Below, in pieces: positions 44,856-57,019 of a stretch of DNA of 64,000 nt (position 1 is its first letter; the number at the start of each line of letters is the position of its first letter). The DNA is taken from NCBI GenBank assembly GCA_009363875.1, contig CM018690.1, positions 17,749,692 to 17,813,691 on the forward strand, read 5' to 3'. The notes beneath the pieces were generated by a model. The model saw only the letters and a program-made list of their open reading frames with translations, had not been told where the DNA came from and searched no databases. The stretch comes from Mikania micrantha (lineage: Eukaryota; Streptophyta; Magnoliopsida; Asterales; Asteraceae). A program made the translations under genes and the position numbers.

Positions 44856-45499
44856 TAATTAATAATTAGGCAATTTCATTTATTTTGGTTTAAAGTTGCT
44901 TGAAATAACAGACAAGGTTCCATTTGAATACTTGTTTCATCATGTTCCAGTTTGATTGATAAAATATGATTCACATCTATAATAAAATTATTTGGCTATT
45001 TTCTTGTCAATGCAATTTTGTTACTTAATTTTACTTGATTGTTTATTAGACTGATGATCTATTGAAGGCTTCAAACTTAACAACAACTACACCAAAAGTT
45101 TGTGCTTGTTGCAAGGATTAACCCTGTATGGTTGAAACCAGTCATAAAACTTGTCGATAAAGTTAAAAAAATAAACAAGATGTATAATGACGTATCTACT
45201 TTTCTAAATAGAATAACTTAGCTAATAATCTAACAATGAAATATACAGTATATGGCTTTTAAGGACTTGGTTCAAGAATCCAAGTGAAACAAATTTGATG
45301 TTAAAAAATGATATTTTTAAAAAGAAAATGATGTAAATTCAATAGCTTTTGTATGGTTGACTGGTTGTCATATGCGAAGTGGATATATTGTCGGAGAGTA
45401 CATAGGTTTCTTGTCCTTTTTATTTTCATTTTCATTTTTAGGTTATTATGTCAATATTCATAATATAGTTTGAGGATCTTGACTCCTTGAGGTCTTAAA

Positions 45500-46176
45500 A
45501 CGGATGGCAATACGCCGGGTTTGGGCCGGGTTTTAGTAATCTTAGTCTCGTACCCGTCTATAAAAGCATATCTTATACCTGTACCAAAACCTATCGGGTA
45601 TCTATCGGGTATTTATCCGTCGGGTACCGGGTATCCCGGTGGGTTTCGGGTATCCCAACGGGTTTAGTTATATAACTGGCTTAAATCACGTAGGAGATCG
45701 GGTAACTGATAATAAATTTATTTTTTTATAACCAAAAGTTATATGTTAAATATGACAATAACAAATTATTAATATATCAAATAGCATGAAATTTCAAAAT
45801 GTCATAAATTATCATCGTTCAATATAAACTAAAAAATATCAATTAACATTATGGTTTAAAAAAAATATTGCAGTTGCCATAAAAAAACAAAGATAAAAAA
45901 AGAAACAATTTATATGAACAATTTCTAAAGTTCATAAAAAAAATAAAAAAGAAACAAATTCTATCTACTTCAAATGTATATAAATGTGTATTTATAATCG
46001 AGTATAATCGGGCCGGGTAAACGAGTATATGAACAAATCCCAAGCCTGTCCCATACCGCAAAAATTTGAAAAATAAATCACATACCTGGCCCAATACCCA
46101 TGGGGCATGGGAATACCCGTCGCATATGCAGCGGGTTTCAGTATACCCGTCGGGCGCGAGTTTTTTTGCCATCCCT
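45500..46176. mobile_element. Mutator-like MITE, 677 bp, with 10-bp target duplication
   Basis: Ends ACGGATGGCAA and TTGCCATCCCT are inverted repeats. Flanks AGGTCTTAAA occur at 45490-45499 and 46177-46186. The long duplication fits Mutator. The interior is rich in CGGGTATC/GGTACCCG words and does not encode a transposase. A related insert lies at 4441. Confidence 0.85.
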
Positions 46177-46641
46177 AGGTCTTAAATTCCAATTATAAAT
46201 TTAAGAAACTTTTTCTCTAAATTAATGAGATATATATAATGAGACTGATGTATAAGCTTGTTTTGATGACAGGTCGGTCAATCGATTCTTGTTGTTCAAG
46301 AAAAGTACAAAAAATCCAAGATTACACACATTAATGAAAAATAACAAAATTTTGTGCCGGACTCAAACGACATTAATATTAGTGACTCTTGTGCGTTTGA
46401 TACATAAATTTTAAAATTTTAATTATTTCAATATGTTAAAAAAGTTTGAATTCGAAGGAACGTAGTAATGCTGTCACGCTTTGCGTAATGATTTTCTTAC
46501 AAAATAGAAGGTAAACTCTATTAAAAAAAATGAAAAAAATTGCCAAAGAAAAAAAATAATAATACAGACACAAACAATATGAAGTTCATCCAGCCACAGA
46601 AATAAAATTTAACCACAACATAGCGTACTGTTTCATTTTAT

Positions 46642-47470
46642 CACTACTAGAAAAACTTGTTTTTTGCTACGAAAATTTGTTACGCAAATTTTTTTGTCAC
46701 AAATTGCTATAAAATTGCGACGGAATATTGACGAAGGAGATAAAATTAAGAAAATGTTAAGTTTTGTCACAAATGCGTCGCAAAATGCTACAGATTTCGA
46801 CACAAAAAAATTAATTTAATTAATTACATATGTTGTCGCAAATTTGTCGGAATTTACTACATATTTCCGACAAAAACAAATTTAATATAGTTAATAAAGT
46901 TTTTCGTCACAAATGGGTTGCAAATAGCTACAAATTTCCGACAAAAAAAAAATCATTTAATAAATAAATTTTTCGTCACAAATGCGTTGTAGATTACTAC
47001 AAATTTCCGACAAAAATACTTATAATTTATTTAATAAAATTTTTCGTCACAAATGCGTTGTAGATTGCGACTAAATTCCGACCAAAAAAAATTTAATTTT
47101 ATGAATAAAATGGTTCGTCGCAAATGCGTTGCAGATTGCAACAAATTTCCGACAAAAATAATTTTAATTTAATCAATAAAATGGTTCGTCGCAAATGTGT
47201 TGCGGATTGCGACAAAATTCCGACAAAAATAATTTTAATTTTATAAATAAAATGGTTCGTCGCAAATGCGTTGCAGATTGCAACAAATTTCCGACAAAAA
47301 TAATTTTAATTTAATCAATAAAATGGTTCGTCGCAAATGTGTTGCGGATTGCGACAAAATTCCGACAAAAATAATTTTAATTTTATAAATAAAATGGTTC
47401 GTCGCAAATGCGATGCAGATTGCAACAAATTTCCGACAAAAATAATTTTTATTTAATCAATAAAATGGTT
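46642..47470. mobile_element. CACTA (En/Spm) transposon end with 71-bp subterminal repeats
   Basis: CACTACTAGAAAAA at 46642 is the CACTA terminal signature. It is followed by degenerate units with GTCGCAAATGCGTTG and TTTCCGACAAAA. From 47107 there are five units of exactly 71 bp (starts 47107, 47178, 47249, 47320, 47391), and the next start, at 47462, breaks off. Two unit types alternate (GCGTTGCAG/ACAAATTTCC and GTGTTGCGG/ACAAAATTCC), so the higher-order period is 142. Such subterminal repeats bind the transposon's own protein in known CACTA elements. The opposite terminus and transposase were not found. Confidence 0.8.
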
Positions 47471-47989
47471 GGAAAAAGGAAAACTAATTTAGTAACTCGA
47501 CTGATTTATCAATTTGACGAAAGAAAAAAATCCCTACAAAAATCTTTTCAAATCCCTACCAAAATCAGCAACTGATATCATCGCACCATCCATCTCCCTC
47601 TTTTGGCCACTACATTATCAATTGATGAAATTAAAAAATGGTGACGATAATTTTTTTGTAGGAAAGAGCGGATGCTCAACAAAGATGGTATCTGACACCG
47701 TCAACTTTAAAGGCGTCAGCTAAAGAAAGAAAATGTGAGAGGCGATTTAAACAATGAGACGTGGCTCAATCAAACAGTGTCATGTGTGTGATATGTAGCT
47801 AAGTCCTTTGTAATCACATACAAATATAACTAGGGGGAATTTTGCTACGATTGTTAATATTAAAATGAAGACATGATCTCGTGTATAAAATGAAAATATA
47901 AAAATATATCACAACAGTTATCACTCTAACATAAAACTCTAAAGTGTCACAACGACTAAAAAAAGTAGTGTATAGTCGTAAAATATAGC

Positions 47990-49010
47990 ATCAAGAAAAA
48001 AACTCATGGAGCAAACAAATAAAAATGAAAAAAAAATCGTAATTATAGTTTATTAAAATAATACTATTGTTCATTTGTAAATATATAATAATAGTAAAAA
48101 AATAAAAATGATCTAAAACACGCCTTACACAAAGTTCAATTGCGTAAGTATAGGTTTGAGTAATATCGCTTTAATGACATGAGTACTCCGTCTCAACATT
48201 GGTAGCAATATCACAAATATTAAAACATAGATCGATAACAAGTCGCAATGGCTATCAATCTGTCCTAAAACAACAAATCGAATTATCGCAAAAATATACA
48301 ACACTCCCAAAGAATATGAAAACAAACGTAAGCACACGATGCTAAAATCGTTGGACAGAAATAATAAAATGCTTTTGCATTTGCAAAATTTAGCATAAAA
48401 AATACGAACATAGAGCTCTCAAATAAAAAGAAGAAAACTATTTTTAATTATTGTTATTTATTTACATTATTATTTAATTATTATTAAAACATTTAAGGAA
48501 AACACAACAAAAAAATAATTATAGATGTAAAAACATGACACAATGGCCAATAAATAAAACGAAAAAAATTAATAATTATTATTTAATTAAATAATATGAT
48601 TTTCATTTGTGAGTATTCAATAATATTAACAAATTAAAAACGACATAAAACACGTCACACATAATGCCTCCTAATTAACATAAAACTTGAGTCGTACCGT
48701 TTTGACAACCTGAGTACTCTGTCATAACAATGATAACAATATAAAAAATATCAAAAAGTAGAACAAAAAACTCGCCATAGTAGCCGCCAATCCTTCCTAA
48801 ACAATAAACTGAGCCACTGTGAAAGCATGCGACACTTTCAAAAAATAAGCGTTGCTAGAAATTATAAAACGAAAATAATAGTTAAAAAAACTATGACAGG
48901 AAGATCCTTTGCTTCAAACACATAAAAGTTTTAACCGTTTTGACAAACAGGCATAAGTGAGTTCTTTTGTAAGGTATAATCATTCATTTAATTATAGTTA
49001 TTATTTAACT
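47990..49010. repeat. Degenerate AT-rich repeat, units of about 540 bp
   Basis: 48050-48340 and 48580-48870 share ordered words: TTCATTTGTAA/TTCATTTGTGA, TAATAATA, AAAACACG, GAGTACTC(C/T)GTC, CAATAT, GTC/CTCGCAATGGC-like, and CC(T)AAAACAA. A third partial copy starts near 49020. No coding capacity. Confidence 0.4.
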
Positions 49011-49558
49011 AGTTTTTCTATTTAAACAGAATGATTGCATTTCACATTTGTATATCTATAATAATATAATAAAACTAAAATTGAATTTTGTTAAAAGAAA
49101 TGTGTTTTGGGGATTTTTATCATCTAAAAAATATTAGTTAGGCATCCTCAAGGATCCCTCATCCCTGGGTAGTTTAGACTCATACTAATTACATTTTTTG
49201 TAAGAAGTTTCAATTACTAAGCATAGAAATACTCCTTTGAGGACTTATATATACTATTTGAGAAATTCAATATTTATGTTATTCAAATATTCTTGCGAGT
49301 AGTCATTGCCATTGGTCCTATTTTTCAGCTTGATTTACAAAGTTAGCACGTGGATGAGTCATGCATTACAAGAAACATAATCCATATTCAAACAAACATA
49401 ATCATGTTTAAAAAACTATAGAGTTTAGTTTTAATGTTTCATACTTTGGATATCTAAGTATTAAAAAAAAACAATCCGATCGCATTAACTAGCTTGAATG
49501 ATTGGTTCATCTGAGGGCGATCAAACACACTCTAATTTAAATTGGTTACTCTACCTGT

Positions 49559-49966
49559 CAGTGACGGATCCATGATTTTTTGTCAGCGGGGGCAACAGAT
49601 AAATGTCTAAAAACAAGCCAAATGGTGATAATTCAAGATAATAGTGAATATTGTTATATTATAGTTATTAAAAAGCATCAAAATAGCAAATAAAGGTAAA
49701 AGATTAAAAATTCATATAAACACATATACTTATGCACACATGGTTGAAATTGAACTCGCATCAAATATGATAATTCTAGTTAATATTGAATATTGATAAG
49801 CATTAAATTTATCATCATCGAGAAAGTAACACGGAGAAGGGGCCTAGTAAAGTAAAACATGGGTGCCTAAATTTTTTTAGTTTGATTTTCTAAAAATTTT
49901 ACATTAACCAACTAATCTTGAATGGGGGCCTTGCCACCCCCTAGAGAATGATTGTATCCGCCCCTG
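49559..49966. mobile_element. hAT-type MITE, 408 bp, with 8-bp target duplication
   Basis: Starts CAGTGACGGATCC and ends GTATCCGCCCCTG (inverted repeats CAG(T/G)G(A/G)CGGAT). It is flanked by a perfect CTACCTGT duplication at 49551-49558 and 49967-49974, which is diagnostic of the hAT superfamily. Confidence 0.9.
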
Positions 49967-50440
49967 CTACCTGTTCTAGCCTGATTCAATCCGATTTGGT
50001 TTTAACAACATTGATTACAAGAATGCACAAGTATAATAGGTTGATTATCACATTTGGTATTGAAGGTAACACAAATTGAATGTGTTGGAATGATTTAAGG
50101 ACAACATCTAAACTAGAAATACTCTAAAATCGTGCATATATGTATATGCCCACCTGTTGATTATTAGAAACACGTCTAAGTTCTCAAACGTTATTCAGCC
50201 TTGTTTATCACCTATTAGTATTAGAATTAGATCACAAGTTTCCAACAAAATCTTTTGCAAATAATTTTTTTTGGAACGGCGAAGGTCTCGATTATGTGAG
50301 CCCATTGTTTCCAGAAATTGATGCATGACGACATCCTTTCTAAATTGTAAGAAGGAAGAGTAAATATGAAAGTACTTATTTTTAAGCCATATTACTTCAT
50401 CTTTAAAATAACAATTAAATTTTTAAATAATTAATTTGGC

Positions 50441-50610
50441 TAGTTGATCGTCAATTCAATCAATCGAATTATAAATAGCAAATAAATTTTTAAGTAATAA
50501 TTTGACTAGTTTAATAATTTTTATGATAATTAATTTGACTAGTTTAATTAATTAGATTTCAATGTGTCCAATTCTAGTTGATCGTCAATTCAATCAATCG
50601 AATTATAAAT
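50441..50610. repeat. 36-bp perfect direct repeat
   Basis: A 36-base sequence beginning TAGTTGATCGTCAATTC occurs at 50441-50476 and again at 50575-50610. The DNA between is AT-rich with repeated TTTGACTAGTTTAAT. Confidence 0.8.
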
Positions 50611-50831
50611 TATGGTATTTTGTTTTCACATATGGAATTAAGCTCATTCTGTGTCATTTCTTTAAGACTTAAAATAATATTAACAGAAATAACCAAACTC
50701 ACACCTAACCCCAGACTGGATGTCACACACATCTTATACTATAAATAAGTAGCTAGTTAACACTTGTTATTCTAGGGAGGGGTTATATACACACCTCAAA
50801 ATTTTAATTCAACACCCCGGCCGCCACCCAT

Positions 50832-50950
50832 ACGCCCCGTAGTGGCCACTACGGGACGTTTTGAATACAGACTGACAACCTTAAACGACAGACATTTTGT
50901 GTCAGCTTTTGCAGACCTATACGCCACGTAGTGACCACTACGGGGCGTAT
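50832..50950. repeat. Pair of long GC palindromes (left side of the Athila-like module)
   Basis: 50832-50859: arms ACGCCCCGTAGTGG / CCACTACGGGACGT, no spacer, one mismatch. 50919-50950: arms ATACGCCACGTAGTG / CACTACGGGGCGTAT, 2-base spacer, one mismatch. Three GGGGCGTTTG repeats follow at about 50981-51010. Relatives occur at 53320-53640. Confidence 0.8.
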
Positions 50951-51590
50951 AGGGTTAAAAAAATTAAACTCAGCAGACTTGGGGCGTTTGTGGGGCGTTT
51001 GTGGGGCGTTTGAGGTTGTTTTGAGGGGTTTGGGTATGTTTATAGGGTGTAAAAATATAGTTGTTTTATTAAAAAAATTTAAAAATATAATAGTTTTGTT
51101 TAAAAATTATTTTTATTTTTTGCGACGTATCTCTCGTTACGTTTATACTTTACGACGACATCTCTCGTACGGTAAAAAATTTAGTTTTTTTTTAAACGCA
51201 TGTTTTTTTGTTTGTAAAAATATAATATTTTTTTGTTTAAAACTTATTTTTTATTTTTTACGGTCTGTCGGTTCGTTTATTTTTAATTGTTTTTTAAAAC
51301 TTCTAGTTTTGAAAGCTAAAAATGTTTTTAATTATTAGATTTAATAATAATTTAAATATATTAATTAATTGATATATAAATGACGTTATTTGTTTAAACA
51401 TATTGATGTTACAGAATAATACGATAAATAATATATCACCAACCAAAACATATTTAAATAATAAACACGCATCACCAACCAAAACAACCAAATATATACA
51501 CGCATCAACCAAAACAACCAAATATATACAAAACATAAACATGAATACAATTGTCTGTTTAACAAATACAAATATAACTGAAAATACTAA

Positions 51591-52993
51591 CTAACCATCA
51601 TGAGGTGGAGGTGGAGGAGGATAATCTCTTGGCTGCGGAACTGCAGAGAGCTGGACACCCTCAGCATGAGCATGCCTACGCTCGACATGCACCTGCCACG
51701 AGATCAAATCCTCCAACCGATCCATACGTCGCGTCAGCTGTTCGCTGGTATGAGCGAGCCGCTGATTGAGCTCGAGCTACTGCTGCTGAATCTGTGCCTG
51801 CTGCTGTGTGAGCTCGAACTGCTGCTACTGCTGGATCTGCGCCTGCTGCTGTGTCACATCAGCAATACTCTGCAGCATAGCCTCGACACAAGCAGGAAGC
51901 CGCACGGCTCTATATACGCGCTCAGGATGCTGATGTGGCACATCCTGATACGGCTCCCCCTCGTCATGCCGCGGGGGCTGCTGCGGCATAGGGTCCTCAT
52001 CTCTGTAATGGAGATCATTTGGCCCCGGCTGCCAAATGACCCCCCTCTCGAGCGAAAATCGAAGCCCGAGCTGTGGGAACTTCTGCACGATACGCATGCC
52101 CTGCGCCGTCCGTCGATCTAAATGAACAGGATGAAAGGCCTCCATACCGGCAGGCTCCAAATCGATAAGCCCGTTAAAAAGAGCAATAAGGGTCACATAC
52201 ACCCCCCGTAGATCAACCCTCTCTCCTGTCGGTGGTAATATGTGCTAAAATACTCCGCCAGACACCGTGCAAGGTTGCACGATCTCCCACTCAATAAGCA
52301 ATACAAAAAAAAACAAATCCTGAGAAGTGCACCACTCCTGGCTCATGCCACGTCCTGTAACAGACGAGGCAATGCACCGGTGTAAATACCTAATGAGCGG
52401 GTCATGAATACGCGTGACCCGGGCGCTGCGGACAAACGGCTGGTCGCCGATCCGAGGCCACCAAGCACTGACGGCGGCGTCGTCAGCTGTATGAATAGCC
52501 GTCGTGTAGAGATCGGCATATGAGTCTCCTCCTCGGTGTACAGACCGAGCACACTCCCAAACTCTGCCAAAGATAAGTGGTACGGGAATACACAGAGTCT
52601 GAAAGATATCTCCACCTGCTGCGGCTGACCTGGCTGTGGCTGGAAATCAGGAGCCTGAGGCCTGTACCTGAATGTAGAAAGAAACTCCACCGTGATGAGT
52701 CGGTACTGTAGAGTATACGTCATCTCAAACAGACAAGACCATGGCGTGTCCTCGCCAATGATCGCCATCATCCTCTCCTGCTGGCCAAGCTCGGCCAGCA
52801 AATCGTAGTCAATGGCCTTCTGATTGCCCATCTCCTTCCTTAGGAGTCGATCGCGCCTGCTACGTGTGGTCGTCCCCTGAGGGAACTGCAAACACGGGTG
52901 GTCCATAAGCTCGTCGAAATACTCGACATCTAGATCATCAACATAAGGCCCCATATCGTCACCAACAACGTCCATCTCATCAGAAGAAGACAT
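51591..52993 (-). pseudogene. Athila-type retrotransposon ORF (ORF1/env-like), decayed
   Basis: A minus-strand frame from the ATG at 52993 encodes an acidic start, then DYDLLAELGQQERMMA, VEFLSTFRYRP and LSLAEFGSVLGLYTEEE. This pattern belongs to the Athila ORF1/env-like family of plant gypsy elements; its role is unknown. The frame stops at 52343. Homology resumes in another frame (SCNLARCLAEYF, RQERGLIYGG, about 52280-52205) and again from 52202 (GVYVTLIALF). It then runs through a Gln-rich stretch with two CAG-to-TAG changes (near 51826 and 51785) to LTRRMDRLEDLISW and a final TAG at 51591. At least two frameshifts and two nonsense codons make it a pseudogene. No gag-pol or paired LTR lies beside it. 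Confidence 0.7.
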
Positions 52994-53034
52994 GTCTAAA
53001 CAACTGAAAAAATAAAACAAATTACGATAATAAT

Positions 53035-53081
53035 AACCATAAATAATAATAATAATAATACTAAAAATAATAATAACAATA

Positions 53082-53113
<32 letters not shown>

Positions 53114-53131
53114 TAAATAATAATAACAATA

Positions 53132-53175
<44 letters not shown>

Positions 53176-53223
53176 TAAATAATAATAATACTAAATATAA
53201 TAATAATAACAATAAATAATAAA

Positions 53224-53270
<47 letters not shown>

Positions 53271-53315
53271 TAAATAATAATAAGAATAATACTATAAATA
53301 ATAATAATAATAAAC
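53035..53315. repeat. (AAT)n microsatellite, about 280 bp, interrupted
   Basis: Long runs of AAT/TAA with occasional C or G interruptions, just upstream (minus strand) of the Athila-like ORF. Tyr/Leu/Ile-only ORFs across it are artefacts. Confidence 0.9.
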
Positions 53316-53319
53316 AGGC

Positions 53320-53640
53320 AAACGCCCCGTAGTGGCCCGAATGGGGCGTTTCGTTTGAAATTTTTGGGCAAACGCCCCATAGTGCTTCATACGGGGCAAG
53401 GGGGTCCACGTTTGCCTCAAGAACCCAACCCCCGGTCATCCAACTTAACCCTAATCGATCACATGGTCGGAATACTAACCTGGAAGTCGCAAACAAGTGA
53501 AAACGGGTGTCAGCAGCGGTGGTCTTCGGCGGTGGCGTAGAGAGAAAACGAGAGAGATTGAGGGGCGTTTGTGGGCAGCCGGGGGGCGTTTGGGGGGTTA
53601 TTGAATATCCATACGCCCCGTAGTGGCCAAAACGGGGCGT
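53320..53640. repeat. GC palindrome set (right side of the Athila-like module)
   Basis: 53320-53351: arms AAACGCCCC / GGGGCGTTT. About 53374-53397: GCCCCATAGTG / CATACGGGGC. 53612-53640: arms ACGCCCCGT / ACGGGGCGT around AGTGGCCAAA. The motif CGCCCCGTAGTGGCC is the same as at 50832, although the flanks do not align. These may be LTR remnants. Confidence 0.65.
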
Positions 53641-53649
53641 TTAGGTTTT

Positions 53650-53890
53650 TTTTTTAATTTAATGTTATATTATGTATAATGATATTATATTTAATAATAT
53701 TATATATAATTATATTATATTTAATTGTAATATATTTAATATATTATATTTAAATGTATATAATTATATTATATATAATTGTATTATATTTAATTATATT
53801 ATATTTAATTGTAATATATATAAATATATTATATTTAATTGTAATATTTTTAATATATTATATTCAAAGGTATTTAATATACCCCATAAT
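53650..53890. repeat. TA-rich low-complexity stretch
   Basis: Repeated TATATTTAATTGTAATAT and AATTATATTATATTTAA words, with no other content. Confidence 0.7.
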
Positions 53891-54051
53891 ATGCATTTTA
53901 TACGAAACGTTACGATTAAGGCATACAAGGTTACAAAGTTTAATTGGAAACAAGGACTAATAAATACAAATTGTCGTTGTCGCAAAGTTTCGCTGTAGTA
54001 ATGTACTTGTTTGTTTGCTTCTATAATCGATTGATACCGTTGGATTCGTTC

Positions 54052-57019
54052 TTAATAAATCGTCTCCCACTCACCGGCGACATCATTTCGGTAACGTTTC
54101 CAAACCGCACTTAGAGTTGGAATTGGATAATCCCCCTTCAACCTTAGGTTGACGAAATGCATGGGCATATGAAGAAGACAAACCACATTATGTTGTGGTA
54201 TTGTCGATTGAGCTAACCATAACGGGAAAAACGTGATAAACCCTTCTTGACTTATAAGGTGAACTATCACACCAAAACGTTGTGCAACAACAAGTCCCGT
54301 ATAAGGCATAAGCATCCAATGTTCTTTTGGTGCAGGTTTGATATCAAACCAGTTTATGCTATGACGTAATGCGTCATATAAAGTTGGGTCCATCGAGTTA
54401 AAAACATATCTTTATGCTTCACTATGGGTGTCCACCTCTTGTAATAGTTGTTGGCGAACGAAACCCCATTGATTTTTGTCGAACCCTAACCCAACGGCTA
54501 CAGACCTGAATCCACAATTACCGTCTGGCATAACATCTTGTATGTTGCTTACATAGCAATGAAGCATTGAAGGAATGTAACCACCAAATCGTCTAAGATT
54601 GTTCATTACTTGTGGTTTCACTGGCGAAGCAACTATCGAGTCAACTTGACTTGTCTCGAGTCCTTTTTCCCTCTAGAAGACGTTGAACGACTACGTTGGA
54701 AGACGGGTCTTTGCTGGTTTAACATTGCTGGAGTGAATGAACTATGACTTGGATGTTGAAAACTACTCTCTTGTGAGTCGACAACTGCGCTTTCTCTAGA
54801 TTCATTTCCCCTTTGTTGTTAAGTCTTCAATGTCGGACGTCCGAGTGTATCCTTCTGAACCAATGGCGTTTTCTTTTCACTTTTAAACGGAAACACTTGC
54901 GAAAGTATTTTTTAACCAGACTCTTTTTCACTGACTCAGGTTTTGAATTTATTTCCTGCGTCACCAGACCCATTTGTCCTGCGACGTCGATTTCTTCGTC
55001 TTCTAGAAGTGACGGGTACCGTGTATCAAGTTTTGTCCAGAAGATGTCTATATCAGAAAGCGGGATAATCGTGTCTGTATACAAATGAAAGGAAAATAAT
55101 CCGTTTACAACAAAAAAATGTAAAAAACATACAAAGAGGAATTGGTTACAGTATTTTGATACCTGTATTTTCGTATGTTGAGATCCGACAAGCACATGGC
55201 AAGCCACAACTTGTCCACAACTGGTGGCCGCATGACATATTACCTTGACGCATAACCTTGATCTTATTTATTTCATCAAGTAGTAAATCAAGAGCTTTAT
55301 GTGAAACCTTGCCACGTAAGTTATTAAACATGGGTATTTTATGATGACCCATTGTCTTTATTAAACTTGTTTCAAACCCATGTTTCATGTTTACCTCCTG
55401 CGATTCTACCATTTGATCAACAAAACCTACCAGTGTCGAGAGTGAGTTATTAGTGGTTCTCAGATATCTTTTTAAGTTTGAATGTTGACTCTCGACTCTG
55501 TTAGTTGTACATTGACTAAAGTTGGGCGTTCTGTTAGTCTAAGCCGTGACAAACATGTCTTTGTATGGGTTTAACCAAGTCTGTGTCACATAATTCAAAA
55601 CCCCTGAAATAAAAAACAACTATGGCATACGAAAACGTAATTTTAAAAAAAAATAATGATAATGAAATTTAATGACCCTTACTTTGACGGTTATCTGTGA
55701 CTAGCTGTTGGTACAGACGGTTGTAGTTATAGTCCTAAATTTCTGGTGACGAAGAGTCACACAAATTCCCCCAACGACCCTTAAAATTTTTCCAATCACC
55801 GTCTAAAAACTCGTCTTGCAGTGTTTTGCGATATTTTCGCTTATGTGCCACCTGCATAAATATCTGGAAGCGTGCGAAAAGACCTTACGACATGCATTCA
55901 TCAGAGCAAGGTCTCTGTCGGTTATTATCACGCGGGGCTCCATACACTTATCTAGCATATCTTTTACCCGTTCTAGAACCCAATGATAATTTTCCTCTTT
56001 TTCTTTACTCAGGAACGCGTGTGCAATACAAAACGTATGGTGTGTTGAGGTAACACCAACTATCTGTACAAAAGGAAGTTTGTACATGTTAGTCTTGTAA
56101 GTCGCGTCGTTCATAAGAATATGTGGGATCGCATGCCACCAAGTGTATGATTTTTGATGACAAAAGAAAATCTCCTCCACGACATTTGATTCGGAGTTTT
56201 CGCGAGTATAGTATACGTAATTCTTAGTATGCAGCAGGTTCTCTAAGACCTGCATTGGGGTTGATCCGACTTTTTGTTTATTTTTAAATTTTTGATGCAC
56301 ATTGTATACGTCTCTACGGATAGAGACGTTGTCGGGATTCTGCTTCTTAAGGCTGGAAAATATGTTGCGTGGCTCCATGTGTTGCTCAGTCAGATGATGT
56401 ACCATGTTTTGTTCCTGCTCGGACTATCTTCTAACAAACGGGTGCCCCTCAAGATTTTGAGCAGGTTCATGATTGTGTTTGTCGTTTCTGACCTGAAGCT
56501 TCCAACCATAAGAATCAGTGTCGTATATCCCTATTAATTTAAAAGGAAAGCCGATTTTTTTTGCTACCGGTACGCATTAAGATGGCTGTACTATTGTATT
56601 CACCACCACGATCACAGACAAGCCAGATTTTGTTGACCTCATCGGTCCCCTTCTTTTTCTTAGATCGTCCGGTAACTACGACGTATCCATTATCAAGGGC
56701 TCTACTTTTCACCCATGCCATCAGCTCCTCCACAGAAATGAACATCTGAAAACAATGTGTTGTCATTAAACTAATGTCCATCTAAATAAAAACAAGTGAA
56801 AATATATTACCTCAATGGTATTCCAGTCCATATTTTGGTATACAACGTCAGCTTCTTCCTCTTTAACGGCAACTTGGGGTGGGTGCGATTGTTCACCAGC
56901 GTAACATTCCCTGTTAACGTCTTCATCAACGCAAGGTTCCTGGTTCAAATCAAACTGCCAGTACGAAGTTTGACTCGCAACCTCTTCGTTAAGATCTGGC
57001 AATACTGGTCTATTTGTGG
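54052..57019 (-). pseudogene. MULE-type transposase gene with FAR1-like and OTU protease domains, disrupted
   Basis: Minus-strand order: an N-terminal DLNEE/QFDLNQEP segment; intron 56810-56746 (GTAATATA to TTTTCAG); a FAR1-type zinc-binding domain (WVKSRALDNGYVVV, then KHNHEPAQNLEGH); and a MULE DDE region (MNDATYKTNMYKLPF, IITDRDLALMNA, LCRWHI; 56130-55830). These are followed by intron 55682-55604, the NRVESQHSNLKRYL block, a SWIM-like CGHxxxxSCGLPCAC, and intron 55168-55085. Last is an OTU cysteine-protease domain with DGNCGFRS (about 54525) and a C-terminal His block QHNVV. Such genes derive from Mutator-like transposases, and OTU domains cleave ubiquitin-like tags. Lesions include a frameshift at an A8 run near 56555, nonsense codons near 56428 and 54410, and others around 55540 and 54650. 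The first exon is open to the left end of element C, which cuts it at 57019/57020. Confidence 0.8.

Noticed and set aside
47107..47470. CRISPR-like array
   Set aside because: Units are contiguous without unique spacers, the DNA is plant nuclear, and a CACTA terminus lies at its head.
51600..52121. 173-aa Leu-rich plus-strand frame
   Set aside because: Antisense shadow of the Gln-rich end of the Athila-like ORF.
52343..53380. 345-aa minus-strand frame read as one protein
   Set aside because: The first part is a Tyr/Leu/Ile-only translation of the (AAT)n microsatellite. The supported start is the ATG at 52993.
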